Positions 1 to 10,975 of a stretch of 64,000 nt of DNA are shown piece by piece. This DNA comes from Phaeoceros laevis (Eukaryota; Anthocerotophyta; Anthocerotopsida; Notothyladales): positions 158,569-222,568 of the forward strand of contig JBNGIQ010009000.1 of NCBI GenBank assembly GCA_049999765.1. Direction: 5' to 3'. The notes beneath the pieces are model-generated. The model saw only the letters and a list, made by a program, of their open reading frames with translations, had not been told where the DNA came from and searched no databases. Within the stretch, counting starts at the first letter, position 1; each line of letters opens with the position of its first letter. The translations under genes were made by a program, and so were the position numbers.

Positions 1-276
1 AGCAGCTCTGATACCATGTAATCAAAACCTGGATAGCGCGCTTACGGCACTCACAGCCTAAGTAGCGCTACCACAAGCGTGAAATGAAAGACTAAAGTTT
101 ATTATGTACACAAAGTGCTTAAGTACTAACAGGCCACTAGTAGAAAGGGGGGTTTACCCACATAGTTTGCCATATAAAACAAAAGGAAGTGTGAAATAAT
201 GTTAGCCACACCAAACGTGGTTATTTTTGGAAGGCTAGTTGTGGGTATGGAAGGGGTTACTGGTCGGACCAAGAGC

Positions 277-1123
277 GGTTTCGCATGTGAACGGTTCCGG
301 TTCCGGGAAAATAGCCGGAACGGGAACCGCTGCGTTCGCGTGAACATACTTAAGAAAATAGCATGAGTAACGAGGAATGGGCTGATGCCTGTTCATGACT
401 TTTGGAGTCGTCGAGACGCTCATTCGATTTCGCTCACTTGATTTCGCGAAAGAAAGCATACCTCTTGGGCTGGCCTTCACGTTTAGGTTTTCGCTTGTGA
501 ACTTGTCGTCATTGCACCGAGTTTGGCAAGGCACCGTTTGCCGGTATGGCCGGTGGATGCACGGGCTGCTGGCCGTATCCCGGAACCGGAGCATGTAGAC
601 CCACCTCAAAAAAGCCCCGGCACGCGTTTTTCGAAAACCCCTACGTGAGGCTTTTTTTATCGATCACCCCCTACGTTTTTTTGTCGCGACGTGCGTTTCG
701 GAGCCGGAATCGGGCACATGCGAAACCACTATAAGAGCGGATTCCCATGAGCACGGTTTCGGATCCGGGAAAAGAATCAGAACGAGAACCGCTGCGTTCG
801 TGTGAGCCCTTAAAAAAAAAAACGGGAAATACTGTGCGACGGGCTGTTGCCCGTGTCTCGATATCGCGAACTCGATTTCGCAAACTTGCGATCTTGAGAA
901 CGCACTTCATGTTGAAAACTTACGATGAAGTAGCCGGTGTGGCTGGTGGATGACGGGCTGCTGGCCGTATCCCGGAGCCGGAAGATGTAGACCTCACTAA
1001 AAAAACCCCGGCACGCGTTTTGCAGAAGCCCCTACATGAGGCTTATTTTAGCCGTGACCCCTACAATTTTTTGTCGCCACGGGGGTTCCGGAACCGGAAG
1101 GGGGCTCATGGGAATCCGCTCTA
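277..1123. repeat. Diverged direct repeat, two copies
   Basis: Copy A (about 277-730) and copy B (about 733-1123) share a series of segments in the same order: a GGTTCCGG/GGAACCG-rich inverted segment, a stretch with CTCGATTTCGC-like sequence, the shared run GGGCTGCTGGCCGTATCCCG, then CCCCGGCACGCGTTTT and CCCCTAC-TGAGGCTT. This is a tandem duplication of a noncoding, probably transposon-derived unit. No open frame in it looks like a protein I recognise. Confidence 0.6.
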
Positions 1124-1158
1124 AGGGGGTTAAGAACTAACAAACCGCAGTTACCTAC

Positions 1159-1590
1159 CTAGTTAGGTAAGGTTGGATTGATGTGGCTACGAATATGGCA
1201 ACACCGTGCGGCACTTTGTGGTAAATCATGGAGAAGTGTGAAATGCTCATAGATCATAGGGGTTTTTGTGTGAGCACTTTGTGGCATAGAATATGGCAAG
1301 ATGTAGCAAGCAGCAGCAGCATTATGATGCAACAAGGGGTTGGATGTAGGCTGAGCAGACCGTCCAACCTGCTTGTCCAAGGCAGCCAGCTCCGTATCCA
1401 CCCAGTCAGGCATGTAGAAGTTGTTCAGCCATATGGGCTCCTTGGACTCCTTGTGCCTGAAGTCGGGAGAGCGCGCGCTCTTCTTGTTCATCCTGCAGTC
1501 CCACCACAATGTGGAGTCCAAGAAATACGGAGTCCAAGAAATACTGCCTCCCCAACAACTCTTGTCGTTCTCCAGCACTGCTATTGTCCG
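1159..1590 (-). pseudogene. Broken PDF-motif fragment of the PPR-DYW family (minus strand)
   Basis: On the minus strand the frame ending at 1159 contains LWWDCRMNKKSARSPDFRHK and, further on, WLNN and WVDTELAALDKQ. This matches the N-terminal segment of the large PPR-DYW proteins of this window (QWWDNR..K....HPDFKHK...ALWLN...PAWVDSQLA.LD). The upstream half of the motif (LLGRQYFLDS) lies in another frame because of an exact 16-bp tandem duplication at 1513-1544. No PPR repeats follow downstream, so this is a gene fragment. It resembles the PDF motif of OSB proteins. I infer it is a relic of the same family in inverted orientation. Confidence 0.65.
1513..1544. repeat. Exact 16-bp tandem duplication that shifts a frame
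   Basis: The 16-base unit GGAGTCCAAGAAATAC occurs twice back to back (1513-1528 and 1529-1544). Sixteen is not a multiple of three, and the duplication sits exactly where the minus-strand PDF motif changes frame. With one unit the two halves of the motif would be continuous. Confidence 0.9.
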
Positions 1591-2323
1591 GTATGCGTAG
1601 CTTGGCTGCTAAGCCACTGCATGGCACAAATGTGCAGCTTGTGTAAATCCATTGCCTCGGAGGCACATTTAACCTCCCTTCCCTTCCAGCTCCAGGGTGT
1701 GGGCCTGCCTCCCAGCTGCTGGCGTCCAAAACCGTTGATTTTGCATCCCGTTTGTGGTGCCAAATTGTAGGTGGAGCATTGCAGCACAACTCCTGATATG
1801 GAAGAGTCGAAAGAGTTGCTACAGACAACCGCATGGAAGCGTCGAAAAAGTTGCTACAGACAACCGCATGTCTGTAGCAGCTCTTTGGCTTAAAATGCGT
1901 CACTAGTCTACACGCTTTCACGTGTCTCGCAACATCTGATTTGATCCGAGCCCGCTGCCATCTCGTCGAAGTAGAACCCGGCTCCCAACGAAAAACAAGC
2001 CAAAAACCCCGGATGTGGACAAGGGTGGTAGGCTTATTTATCGTGCTTGGGGTGCTCCATGATCTGCCCGCCCTGTGAGCAGGGACGAAGACGTATACTT
2101 CTGATGTATGAGCCTCATGCCTGCTAGTTAGTATAGCAAGCAGGTACTCCTGCGCTACGAGTGATCCAGCCAAACGCCCGCCGGCGGAGTTCGGCGCCTC
2201 AGCAAGTGATAAGGGGAAACAGCCATACTGCAAGGGGGTACAGTTGTCCAGCCATTTCAGGTGGTCTAGGGCAGCGGAAATATCGTGGATCGAGATCTTT
2301 CACAGTGGGACAGAGCACGACAG

Positions 2324-2460
2324 GAGCTCTTGTGGCGACAGTTGCTTTTGCATCCCAGACTGTGGTGGGATATGTAAGGGAAGGTCCCGCTTTACTGACT
2401 TGGAACACAGGGAGTCCAAAGAAGCAGTCCTGCTGAACAATCTCTGGAAGCCTGCAGGAG
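2324..2460 (+). pseudogene. Broken PDF-motif fragment upstream of a truncated PPR frame
   Basis: Starting at 2324 one frame reads ELLWRQLLLHPRLWWDM followed by a stop. A second frame then reads LEHRESKEAVLLNNLWKPAG. Together they match the PDF-like N-terminal segment of the PPR-DYW genes further right (EVLWKQ...QWWD, then HPDFKHKESKVALWLNN..KPAW). A stop and a frameshift separate the halves. It probably belonged to the same gene as the PPR frame at 2690-4218. Confidence 0.6.
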
Positions 2461-2689
2461 AAGGTTTGAGGGAGATCGGCTAGCATGTGGCAGATAGGAG
2501 CAGATCGGGGTAGCGCGAGGTCAGTTGCAGCAGATCTGGGAATGGCATGGGGCGTTGACGCTGGTGGAGACCAAGATGATGCACCAGGGAAAGTTCCTGG
2601 TGGTGATGCAGAGGCTGCTGTAGTGGCTGATGAGGGGCCGATTGCTAATGCCGACTGCGGAGGGCGAAGTTGAAACCACTTGAGGCACA

Positions 2690-4218
2690 ATGGCCTCTGT
2701 GAGGCCGTTGCCCTGGCCTGCATTGCTGCTGGCCGCTATCACCTCAGCTGCTGTCCCGACAGGAAGTTTTAAAGCAGGTGAGCCAGCAGCTGCCTGCTCA
2801 AAGCAGGCGGCCCCTTCATCCCCGCCACAAGGGCCAGTGATGCAGGATGAGTTCTCTTGGACTGCACAAATATCGAAACTTACCAAGAGTGGGCAAGCTA
2901 GACAGGCTCTCAAACTATATGCATGCGAGAGAGCCTAGTGAAGCCAAGCTCATACACGTTTGTTGCTGCTTTGAAGGCATGCGCTGCTTTACAGGACTTG
3001 GAGAGTGCAAAGCGGATTTATGCTCAGGTCAGGGAGAGCGGGTTTGGGTCAGATGTATATGTGGCAACCATGATGGTGGACGTTTTCGGGAAATTTGGGA
3101 GCTTCGTTGATGCCCGGCGTGTCTTTGAGCAGATGCCTCGCCGCAGTGTGGTTTCCTGGAATGCCTTGATATCTGCTTACGTGCAGAGGGGACAAAGTGA
3201 GGAGGCTTTACAGTTGTACGCACGGATGCAACGGGAAGGTGTGCAAATGGATGACCGCACGTTCGTTGGTGCACTGAAGGCTTGCGGCAGCCTCGCAACT
3301 ATTGAACGCGGAGAGCATGCTGATGGTATATTTGTTAAGAAACAATACCTGGATAAGGTGAGAGCAATTCACTCACAGGTGGTTAAGAGTGGGTTCAAAT
3401 CTGCTGTATTTGTGGGAAACGTGCTAGTGGATGTGTACGCAAAATGTGGGAGCCTAATGGATGCTAAACTTGTATTTGAGAAGATGCCTTGTCGTGACGT
3501 TGTTTCCTGGACTGCGATGATCTTGGGGTACGCTCAGATGGGAGAGGGTGAAGAAGCTCTACAACTGTACGCCCGTATGCAGCAGGAAGGTGTAACACCG
3601 GATGACCAAGCGTTTGTTGGTGCACTTAAGGCTTGCAGCATCCTGGCTGCATCCAAAGAAGGGAATCAAAGCCGTGACAAGGGAAAAGGGTGCTTGGAAG
3701 AAGTCGTCAGAGCCATACACTCGGACATATTAAAGAGGAAGGCTGAATCGAACATATTCATTGGGACCATGCTGGTGGATGTGTATGCAAAGTGTGGAAT
3801 CCTGGTGGATGCTAGGCGTGTCTTTGAGAAGATGCCTTACCGGAATGTGGTCACCTGGAATGCCATGATTTCAGCATGTGCTGAGATGAATGAGGAAGAC
3901 AGAGCCCTAGATATGTACTTGAAGATGAAGCAGCAAGGTATAGTGCCAGATGAGCGAACGTTCCTTGGTGTCCTAAAGGCTTGCAGCAGCCTGGCTGTCT
4001 TGAAAGATGGGGAGGATATGCAAAAAAGGTTTCTTGAGCAAGTCAAAGCCATGCACTTACAGGTTGTGACGACTGGATGTGAAGCAGATGTATTTGTAGG
4101 CAACATGCTGGTGGAGGTGTATTCAAAATGTGGGAGCTTGTTGGATGCTAGGCATGTCTTCGACAGGATGCCTCAGAAGAATGTAGTTTCCTGGAATAAC
4201 ATGATTTGGAGTGGGTGA
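2690..4218 (+). pseudogene. Truncated PLS-type PPR protein with a frameshift
   Basis: A 431-codon frame from the ATG at 2923 encodes four PLS triplets. S motifs include MVDVFGKFGSFVDARRVFEQ, LVDVYAKCGSLMDAKLVFEK, LVDVYAKCGILVDARRVFEK and LVEVYSKCGSLLDARHVFDR. The first P motif begins in another frame (from about 2850, ISKLTKSGQARQALKLYA) and continues after a one-base frame change near 2920. The frame stops inside a P motif (VVSWNNMIWSG), so no E or DYW domain follows, and I see none in any frame downstream. L motifs carry insertions of 10-15 residues not seen in the large array. A short expressed protein from 2923 is possible, but the broken 5' end and missing C-terminus favour a pseudogene. 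Confidence 0.7.
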
Positions 4219-6490
4219 TGAATAACATTGCGAGAGCCTCCATATATATTCAGAGCTGCAGCAGCTAGCAGTCAACATGGATGCATCCGCAAATTCATCC
4301 ATTCTGACTGCACATGGTGCACAAGACGCTACTATCCACCTGAGGTCTTCATGCAGCACGTCCGGAGCAATTCTGCAAGCAAGGCAGCTCATGAGCAAGG
4401 TGGTTTCGGTTATTCCCCATCAAACCTGCTCCATTACCATGGCATAAAGAGATTCCTCTCCCCACAACAACTTCCGGCACTAGACAGCAGCGGAATTGAT
4501 CTAGCATGTAAAAGAACGTGAACTGTGATACAGTGCAGACAACTTGAGGAATATGCCATGCCATTTGTGCACATTAAATTCACCCCGACTGTTCACGATT
4601 CTGTCACCAGATCCATAGGCCGCTGCACAAGTCTAGTCTACCTTCCTCTTCAATTTGTCGCGACTGCATGAGCAATTCGGATAGCGATGATCCCAGTCCA
4701 GGCCGCGAGTGGAAACCACCTAGGAAAACTGCCCAGCCCAGGGCATCTCCACGTTCAGCAATCCCTGCGCTGCAGCATGCTGCGACCAAGTTTTGTTTGT
4801 GTCTGAACAGAGCTGAGCACTCCTCCCAGCCACATTTCGTCCCTGACACTCTTGTGCTCCCTCGCAGACAACACCCCCACGAACACAGACAGGACAACGG
4901 AGCCAGCTAGCCGCACCAAGGGCACGGGCAGTAACGACGACTGACACCTGCCCTGCCCAATGCGGCCTCAGTGGCAAACTTAGTTAATTTGCCGCGTCCA
5001 CTCTTCTTCGTCTTTTGTCGTGCAGAGGCCGGCACTGGCACCAATTCCGCAGGTGTTTCTGCCCTGCACCTTCGTATAAATACATAAACTCGTATAGAGA
5101 CGTGTTGACCGGAGGTCCGAGACGTACGTGTCACCCACAGCGCGCCGCAGCTGGCACCCGCGTGTACCGGCGCATAATACGCTTTGTAGGTATCTCCATC
5201 GCGTATGGTCCCTCCATACGCAAATATCATGGCGAAGGCGCAAGGCGGTTGGATAACAGGCAGTACCAGCCAACCGCCACGGTCCCGAGAATGCATCATG
5301 TGACAACCGGCTCCACCGGTTCCTCTCTACGTGGCCGGCCCACACTGGGCCACGCCAGGCGTGCGGGACAATACTAGATCGGGCGCGATCGCGTTGCGAT
5401 ACGGCGGCGGGCCCCGCCGAGCACCACCCATGGGCGCATGGGTGCTCATGGGGGCTCATGGGGGCTCATGGGGTCATGGCTTCATGGCAAAATTTAGTCG
5501 CAATGCGCATGGGCAGCCATGCGGGTTCGCTGTGCTGGTAAACAGCGTAGTAGCGGTTAATGTTTGGATGTGCATGCATGTCCGGAAACGCATGATGATG
5601 ATTGCAGGGTGGTTTGTTTCTTGGCGGAGCCCGGAAAGCACGGTCCGGCTGGCTCGGTGGATGTGTGTCAGTGATGAGGCCGGCCCGCGGCGGTTGGGTT
5701 ACATTTTACATTGCAGCCGAGTCGACCTCCAACTGCAGCTGGGCCCCACCCCTCCACTGGATGTCATGGAACGTGAAATCGCTAACCCAAAAGGGATCTT
5801 CTTCGTCACTCGCCACTGAACGTTCCATCATTAAATGTGGATCAGTTGTTTTTTTTTTGTTTTTTGTCCATTGGTTCTCCATTAATAACGTCCTTGAATC
5901 CAAAACCTCAATGCTAAGATCACATTTTTCCTTCCATTTGGCTTCTTGCCCAATTAGACAACACTAACAAAATTCTTCTTCTTCTTCTTCTTCTTCCACC
6001 GGTTAGAAATCTTTTAAATTTCCAAATAGTTTTGTGAGTACTTCTTTGGTAAAGTAGGTGTAGGATGAGGAGGAAAATGGCAGGTTTGGGAAGTTTTGAA
6101 AGTTTACAAAGCGTGACCAAGCAAGGAGAAAGGAGAAGAAAGGACGAGTGGAAGGATCTAAGAGAGTGCAAACATGGCTGAAGAAGGCACCCAGGGGAAG
6201 GGAAGAGATTTTGTGAAATCGAAAAGGATGCGGGAAGGTAATAATGAGTAAGTGGGGTGGCCAGTGGCCATGTGCACCCTTCTTTTGGAGATGCGGACAA
6301 GGAACTGAGGACACGGCAGCGTATACGGTGAGGCACCTACGGTCGGGGGTACATGTACAGTGCAGGTGACGCGCAGTTGCTGGGGCCGGGCCGACCCTGG
6401 CCGGGCCGGTCGTACAGCACCACCTGGCACACAGGAGTGTAGAGTGCCCCCTCCGCCCCTAGTTGCACTGCAGCAAGCAGGCTACAGGCA
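4219..6490. other. Intergenic, no gene recognised
   Basis: No frame on either strand here resembles a known protein. Several overlapping frames between 4907 and 5459 are GC-rich and look like chance. A short TCATGGGGGC-type repeat lies at about 5438-5480 and a (TTC)n microsatellite at 5973-5997. The right end, from about 6340, is likely the promoter of the SAUR gene. Confidence 0.5.
5973..5997. repeat. (TTC)n microsatellite
   Basis: About eight uninterrupted TTC units. It produces poly-arginine or poly-lysine-like runs in shadow frames on the minus strand. Confidence 0.9.
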
Positions 6491-6491
6491 G

Positions 6492-6581
6492 TATATACAA
6501 CATACATCCTAGCCTGGGCTAGCTGTCTGTCTACAAATCCTCTCCGGGCCGGACTGCAGCCAGTGAGTGCATAACTGTCGG
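6492..6581 (+). promoter_or_regulatory. Possible core promoter of the SAUR gene
   Basis: A TATATA element lies at 6492-6497. A TGTCGG hexamer, a known high-affinity auxin response factor site, lies at 6576-6581. Both are upstream of the SAUR start. If this TATA is used, the 5' leader is over 500 nt long and contains upstream ATGs. This is inference only. Confidence 0.25.
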
Positions 6582-7062
6582 GCTCAGGGCGCAGCGCACA
6601 GAATCCGCTTTCCAGCCAGCCACAAAATTGTGCCGTCCGCCACAGATTGCCAGAGGAGGCCTGCTGCAGGCGGAGAGAGCGATTACAGCCATAGCTAGCT
6701 AGCTAGCCAGCCAGCCCTGTCTTGGCGTCTCGTGCGCAGATGCAAGCCAGCCAGAGTGCCCGGCCTCTTCTCCCTCTTCTTCTTCTTCCTCCACCTCCTC
6801 CATCTCATCCTCCTCCTCAGCAGCGGCAGCGGTGCGAAGAAGAAGAAGAGGCGGAAGTGCGGGAGTGGCTGCCGGTCCTTCTTCCTGTTTTATGTTAGGA
6901 CTGCCGCTCTTCAATGCGCTCTTCAAGACCGGCAGGCGAGGAGGAGGCGGCCTAGGTGGAGCAGCTGCGGAGGAGGCGGGGGATTACGCGGCTTTGACAG
7001 GAGGAAGTGCGGTGTCGGGGCGGCACAGAGCGGTGTTTGCCAGGATCTCTAGCTCCTACAAG

Positions 7063-7506
7063 ATGTCCAGCAGCAAGATCTTGCGGATGGTCAAGAAGTG
7101 GCAGAGACTGGCCAAGCCGGACCGGGGCTACTCCAACCTGGACGTGGACGAGGTGGCCAAGCAGCTGCCCGCGGGGGGCGTGGTCGGGGACGGTGCCATT
7201 CACCTGGATGCGGAGGAGGGGGACGAGGCCGGGAAGGCCATCCCCGAGGGCTTCGTCGAGATCTACGTGGGGCGGGAGAAGCGGCGGTACGTCATCGACG
7301 CCGAGTACCTGGAGAGGGAGGTGATCAAGCGCCTGATTGAGAAGTCCAACCAGAAGCAGGGCTTCGGGGACAGCACGGATGGGCTCAGCATTGCCTGCGA
7401 GGTGGTGCTGTTCGAGCACCTGCTGTGGCTGCTCAAGAATGCGGACGAGGTCGGCAACTGGTACGACCACGAGACGGACGACCTGGCGGATTTCTACGCT
7501 TGTTAG
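7063..7506 (+). CDS. SAUR family protein (small auxin-up RNA)
   Basis: A single-exon 147-residue protein from the ATG at 7063. The SAUR core is clear from about residue 65: GFVEIYVGREKRRYVID (family GxFxVYVGxExxRFVVP), then EREVIKRLIEKSNQKQGF and GLSIACEVVLFEHLLWLL (family GxLxIPCxxxxFxxLLxxL). SAUR proteins inhibit PP2C.D phosphatases and so promote plasma-membrane H+-ATPase activity and cell expansion. The N-terminus (SSKILRMVKKWQRLA) is typical, so I chose 7063. The frame is open upstream to an ATG at 6892, which would add 57 Gly/Ala-rich residues. An acidic linker with GGVVGDGAIHLDAEEGDEAG between the N-terminus and the core is longer than usual. It is convergent with ARPC4. Confidence 0.88.
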   Translation: MSSSKILRMVKKWQRLAKPDRGYSNLDVDEVAKQLPAGGVVGDGAIHLDAEEGDEAGKAIPEGFVEIYVGREKRRYVIDAEYLEREVIKRLIEKSNQKQGFGDSTDGLSIACEVVLFEHLLWLLKNADEVGNWYDHETDDLADFYAC

Positions 7507-9205
7507 ACTAGGCCGAGCGCTTCTCTTCTTCTTTTTAGGATTGGTGGAAGGGGGATGTTGGCGGAATGATCATCACGCCGTCGGACTGCTTCACAGCAGC
7601 AGCAAAAGCAGCAGCCTGGGAGGAGTACTTGGGAATGAGGAGGTGAGTGACCTTGCCTTGCGTCCGCGGTGGAGATGTGGCTAGCTTGCGGGAATGGATC
7701 CAGCTTCCTGTTCTCCCTCTTGAGCACTGTTCCAGACGCACCGCCCTTGTCTCGCTTTCCAGGTCACTGCCAGCGCATTGCGTGCTGGCAAGTGGAAGGT
7801 CATTCTCTCCTTGGAAGTTTTTGTGAATTGTACATAGCTGGAGCTGAGTGGATGCTTCCCAACTGCCATCACCTAGTCCGTGATCATCACAGTAACCGGT
7901 TGCAGCCATATGTACTAATGTTCTGGAGGGCTGTGGAGAAAGATCCTAGCTAGCTTATGTAGCTGCCTCAATTTTTCATTTGCTACGTCAAGCAAAGGTG
8001 AAGTTGGAGATGATTTGTACCTAGTAGATGACATAGTCGGTTCATTCAAGTTACCGTAATTTCTTGGGATTGAGGATCTTGGAAGGGTGTTGCCTTCCGG
8101 ATGCCAACTACTCTTACAAAGCTGCCTGCATCCAATCAGCTCTCTCCAGGGGATGACTTAAAAAAGTGCACCTCAGGGAAAGCTGGGGCGGGTAAGAGGG
8201 TTGGGTATAGACAAGCTAAAGTTGCTGTATTCGCGTTGGTTCGAGTAATTTATTCTATCTCACTCAGATTCTTTCTTGCTGCGGACTGGACGCACCTTTT
8301 CCAATCCCGTAATACTTCATTCTTGACTTCCCCAAGATGGAGGTTCGTGCCAGACCAAACTTTCCAACTTGGCTAGAATGAGACCTTACAAATTCCTCTA
8401 GGCAGCTTTACTACTCTGAAACAGCTTCGTAGCAACCTGAATGTTGTTGCTAGCATGCACATTGTTTTCTCGAAAATCTGATATTAACATTTTATAACCT
8501 TGGAATTACCTTGCCATTACTATCATAAAGCTTGCTACGGGAACTACGCCAGCAAAGAGGGAGACTAGGTATGTAACGGCGTTGGCTGACTGCTAGGGAT
8601 GCGGAGGTGCTGAAGCGTACAATCGGACGAGTTAAAACACGAGCTTATATAAAATAAGCTTCGGACTCCTTAGGCTTCAAGGGTTGCGTGGACCTTCAGG
8701 GGGTAGAAGTTAAGAGATAGAAGTTTCAGCTCAGGTGTCAGCTCCTGGTTCACGACTGTGACTGTGGTAGGCTGCCCCGAAATGTAGGGGTCTCGCAGGC
8801 GTCGGTCAGGACGACAAGTTTTGTGAAAGGTGGGTTATTCCCTTGAGAAGCGGCTTCAACTGATTGGCAGCGACTACTTGTTTTGTTTGAGTTATTTACT
8901 GCCGCGCAACAGTATCCGATCCTTGAGTTGTTGAATTTGCGGGTCTCAATGACCAATGTCAGTTTTGGTCGAAAGGAGCACAAGATAAGCTAGTGCTTTC
9001 CGAACTGCCTCTTGGACACAATCTGGTCGGCACATGCATAGACGAGAATGTGGTGCCAACATCCAGTCCAACAACTACATTGAGCATGAATGCGACTGAA
9101 GGAGGTTACGGAAGTCGTGAAAGAGGAAGGCTAACCAGGTCAAAATGGATAACGTGACATGATATGTTACACACACCTCCCATATTGTTGGACAACGTTC
9201 TATAA
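7507..9205. other. Intergenic between SAUR and ARPC4
   Basis: The left part is probably the SAUR 3' UTR. Around 8600-9000 there is a segment that reads like repeat-derived DNA, with TTTATATAAGC on the minus strand near 8650, but I could not define its ends. No convincing coding frame is present. Confidence 0.4.
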
Positions 9206-10628
9206 TTAAGTAAACTGCTTCAAAAATTCAGCTGCCACCAGACGCCCCCTTGTGTTCACTGAAAGCTTCAACTCGCTTATCTCCTTATCAATATCCTGGA
9301 AGACACACCAGGACAGCTCCGTAAAGTTCAGATGGTACATCAAAATGAGGTGCATGCTCACATGTAGGATGTGCCCCCAGGTTGTCCGTGACGACAACTC
9401 AAAGATGAGCACCTTACAACACTGCTAGCAAGTTCGAGAACGCACCGTAGCTTCTTACCTCCATGAATTGGACAATGAAGTCAATCAACTTGTGCTTGTA
9501 CATTTCCTCGCAGTGGTAGTTTGTAATTAGAAAACTTATGTCATACCCCTACCACAAAACCAGGTAACACACCAACAGAAAAGAACACCAAGTGAGATGA
9601 ACGTCATCAAATGACTACAGGCTCCTGTGCACAATGCTATAAAGACTCCACAGGTTTGACTGAAAGAAGTCTTAGGGCGGCAGTCCTACCTGCACAGGTT
9701 TCCTTCGAAGGACTTGAAATGACTCTGCTCTCATCGACAAGAAGCGCAAGAATTTCCTAGCAAGGATGTTTTCGAGTTCGTCTGCTTGCTTAACCTGGCA
9801 AAAAAGTGCAGATTTTGTACAAACTTGGAGGATTCATACGACAGATACAACCCAGCTAACAGACAACAGCATCACACCTCTCACAAACGAAAAGCTTGCC
9901 AGTACTTACGGACCTTAATACTGATTCGCAAAGAGTTGATTGAAGTCTCGATTAAGCATTTTTCGGCTTCATTTCTGCAAATAAGAACCTGCACGAGTGA
10001 TCAAGGTCAATCTTAAATAGAGCTTAGAAAACTACTACCCAATGACCTCGTCATAGCGCAGCTTTCCCGAGCAAACCATGACGAATTGCAGGTCAAGACT
10101 GTACAGGATGGAGCAGCAGCTCTGAACTCGTCCTGCAACAGGCACAAAAATATCCTTGGCATTAACCTAGAGTTTGCCATCCGGGAGTCCCATCACTCCT
10201 GTATCTGCAAGGTTACACTTACTTGAACTCAATCTCCGGCTTGTTGTGCCTCTCAACTTCCTGGCACGGAAAATTCTGCACAGCGTTGGAAAATCCGCAG
10301 ATCATGACAAGTGGAATGATGGCTCGAAAAGCAGGATAGTGGCTTCATTCTCTCCCTGCGACAACTTGGAACCCAAGCAATTTCTGACGCACTGAAACCC
10401 TAAAGGGATTCAAGACTAGGACATTTCCAGCATTGAAGAAATTCCACATTCAGTGTGTACCTGCAGGCACATTGCAGCCGTGAGCGTGTTCCGGATACAT
10501 GTCAGATATGGTCGAAGAGTGTTCGCCTTCGGAGATAGAAAAGAGGTCACAGCACACAAAATTCAACACTTCTGCAACTCTGGACAATTAAGCTCCACAA
10601 GACTAAAATTCAAGTGGGAACTGACCAT
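9206..10628 (-). CDS. ARPC4: ARP2/3 complex 20 kDa subunit (ARPC4), eight exons
   Basis: Model on the minus strand: exons 10628-10626, 10526-10461, 10275-10223, 10132-10105, 9988-9914, 9794-9690, 9548-9459 and 9295-9206. Together they give 510 nt and 169 residues, the usual ARPC4 length. Recognisable blocks in order are [87 protein letters not shown] and [24 protein letters not shown]4 forms the structural core of the ARP2/3 actin-nucleating complex with ARPC2. All junctions fit GT/AG and reading phase; one donor (after 9914) is GTCCGT. The first exon is only the ATG: an AG precedes GCG AAC at 10526 and ATG|GT is found at 10628-10624. One internal exon is only 28 nt. Nothing suggests loss of function. 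Confidence 0.92.
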
Positions 10629-10854
10629 GAGAGTGGATAAGCGCAAGGAGTATCAGATCCGGCAATTCCAGAAGACGCATGTAGTTCAGCACATCGTTCC
10701 CGGGGAACGTTGGTACCCGAAGCTGAAGATGCTCCCGCAAGGTGTCGGAAACGCGACACAGGTGTGGCCACTGTGAGACAAAACAGGGAAAATGAACTTA
10801 TTTGTTAGTACTACATTTCACTTCGGGTTCGTCCATAGCGTGAGGCTGTCTGCC
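10629..10854. promoter_or_regulatory. Presumed ARPC4 promoter and 5' UTR (minus direction)
   Basis: This stretch lies just upstream of the ARPC4 ATG and holds no other gene I can see. No clear TATA element was found. Its right edge meets a PPR-family gene fragment, so the promoter may overlap duplicated DNA. Confidence 0.3.
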
Positions 10855-10975
10855 GGAGACGTGAGCAGCCTCCGGGTTGGACGCTCGGAAGAAGACGACT
10901 CAGTCCTGGATCCACCTCAGATGTGGATCACCTCAGCTCAAGGAAAATGGAGCTCTTGCTACCTTTATTCACCTC
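10855..10975 (+). pseudogene. Small PPR-DYW family N-terminal fragment
   Basis: The sequence at 10875-10960 reads LDARKKTTQSWIHL and continues with CCTCAGCTCAAGGAAAATGG, matching at DNA level the segment just after the PDF-like motif in the array genes (TTGGACGCTGG..GAAGACGACT..., GATCCACCTCAGTTCAAGG). Only about 110 bp can be matched. It lies upstream of the first array gene, inside the ARPC4 upstream region, and is probably a leftover of an older duplication. Confidence 0.55.

Noticed and set aside
5920-6336. 138-codon minus-strand frame with an Arg run
   Set aside because: The Arg run is the (TTC)n microsatellite read on the other strand, and the rest has no protein-like pattern.
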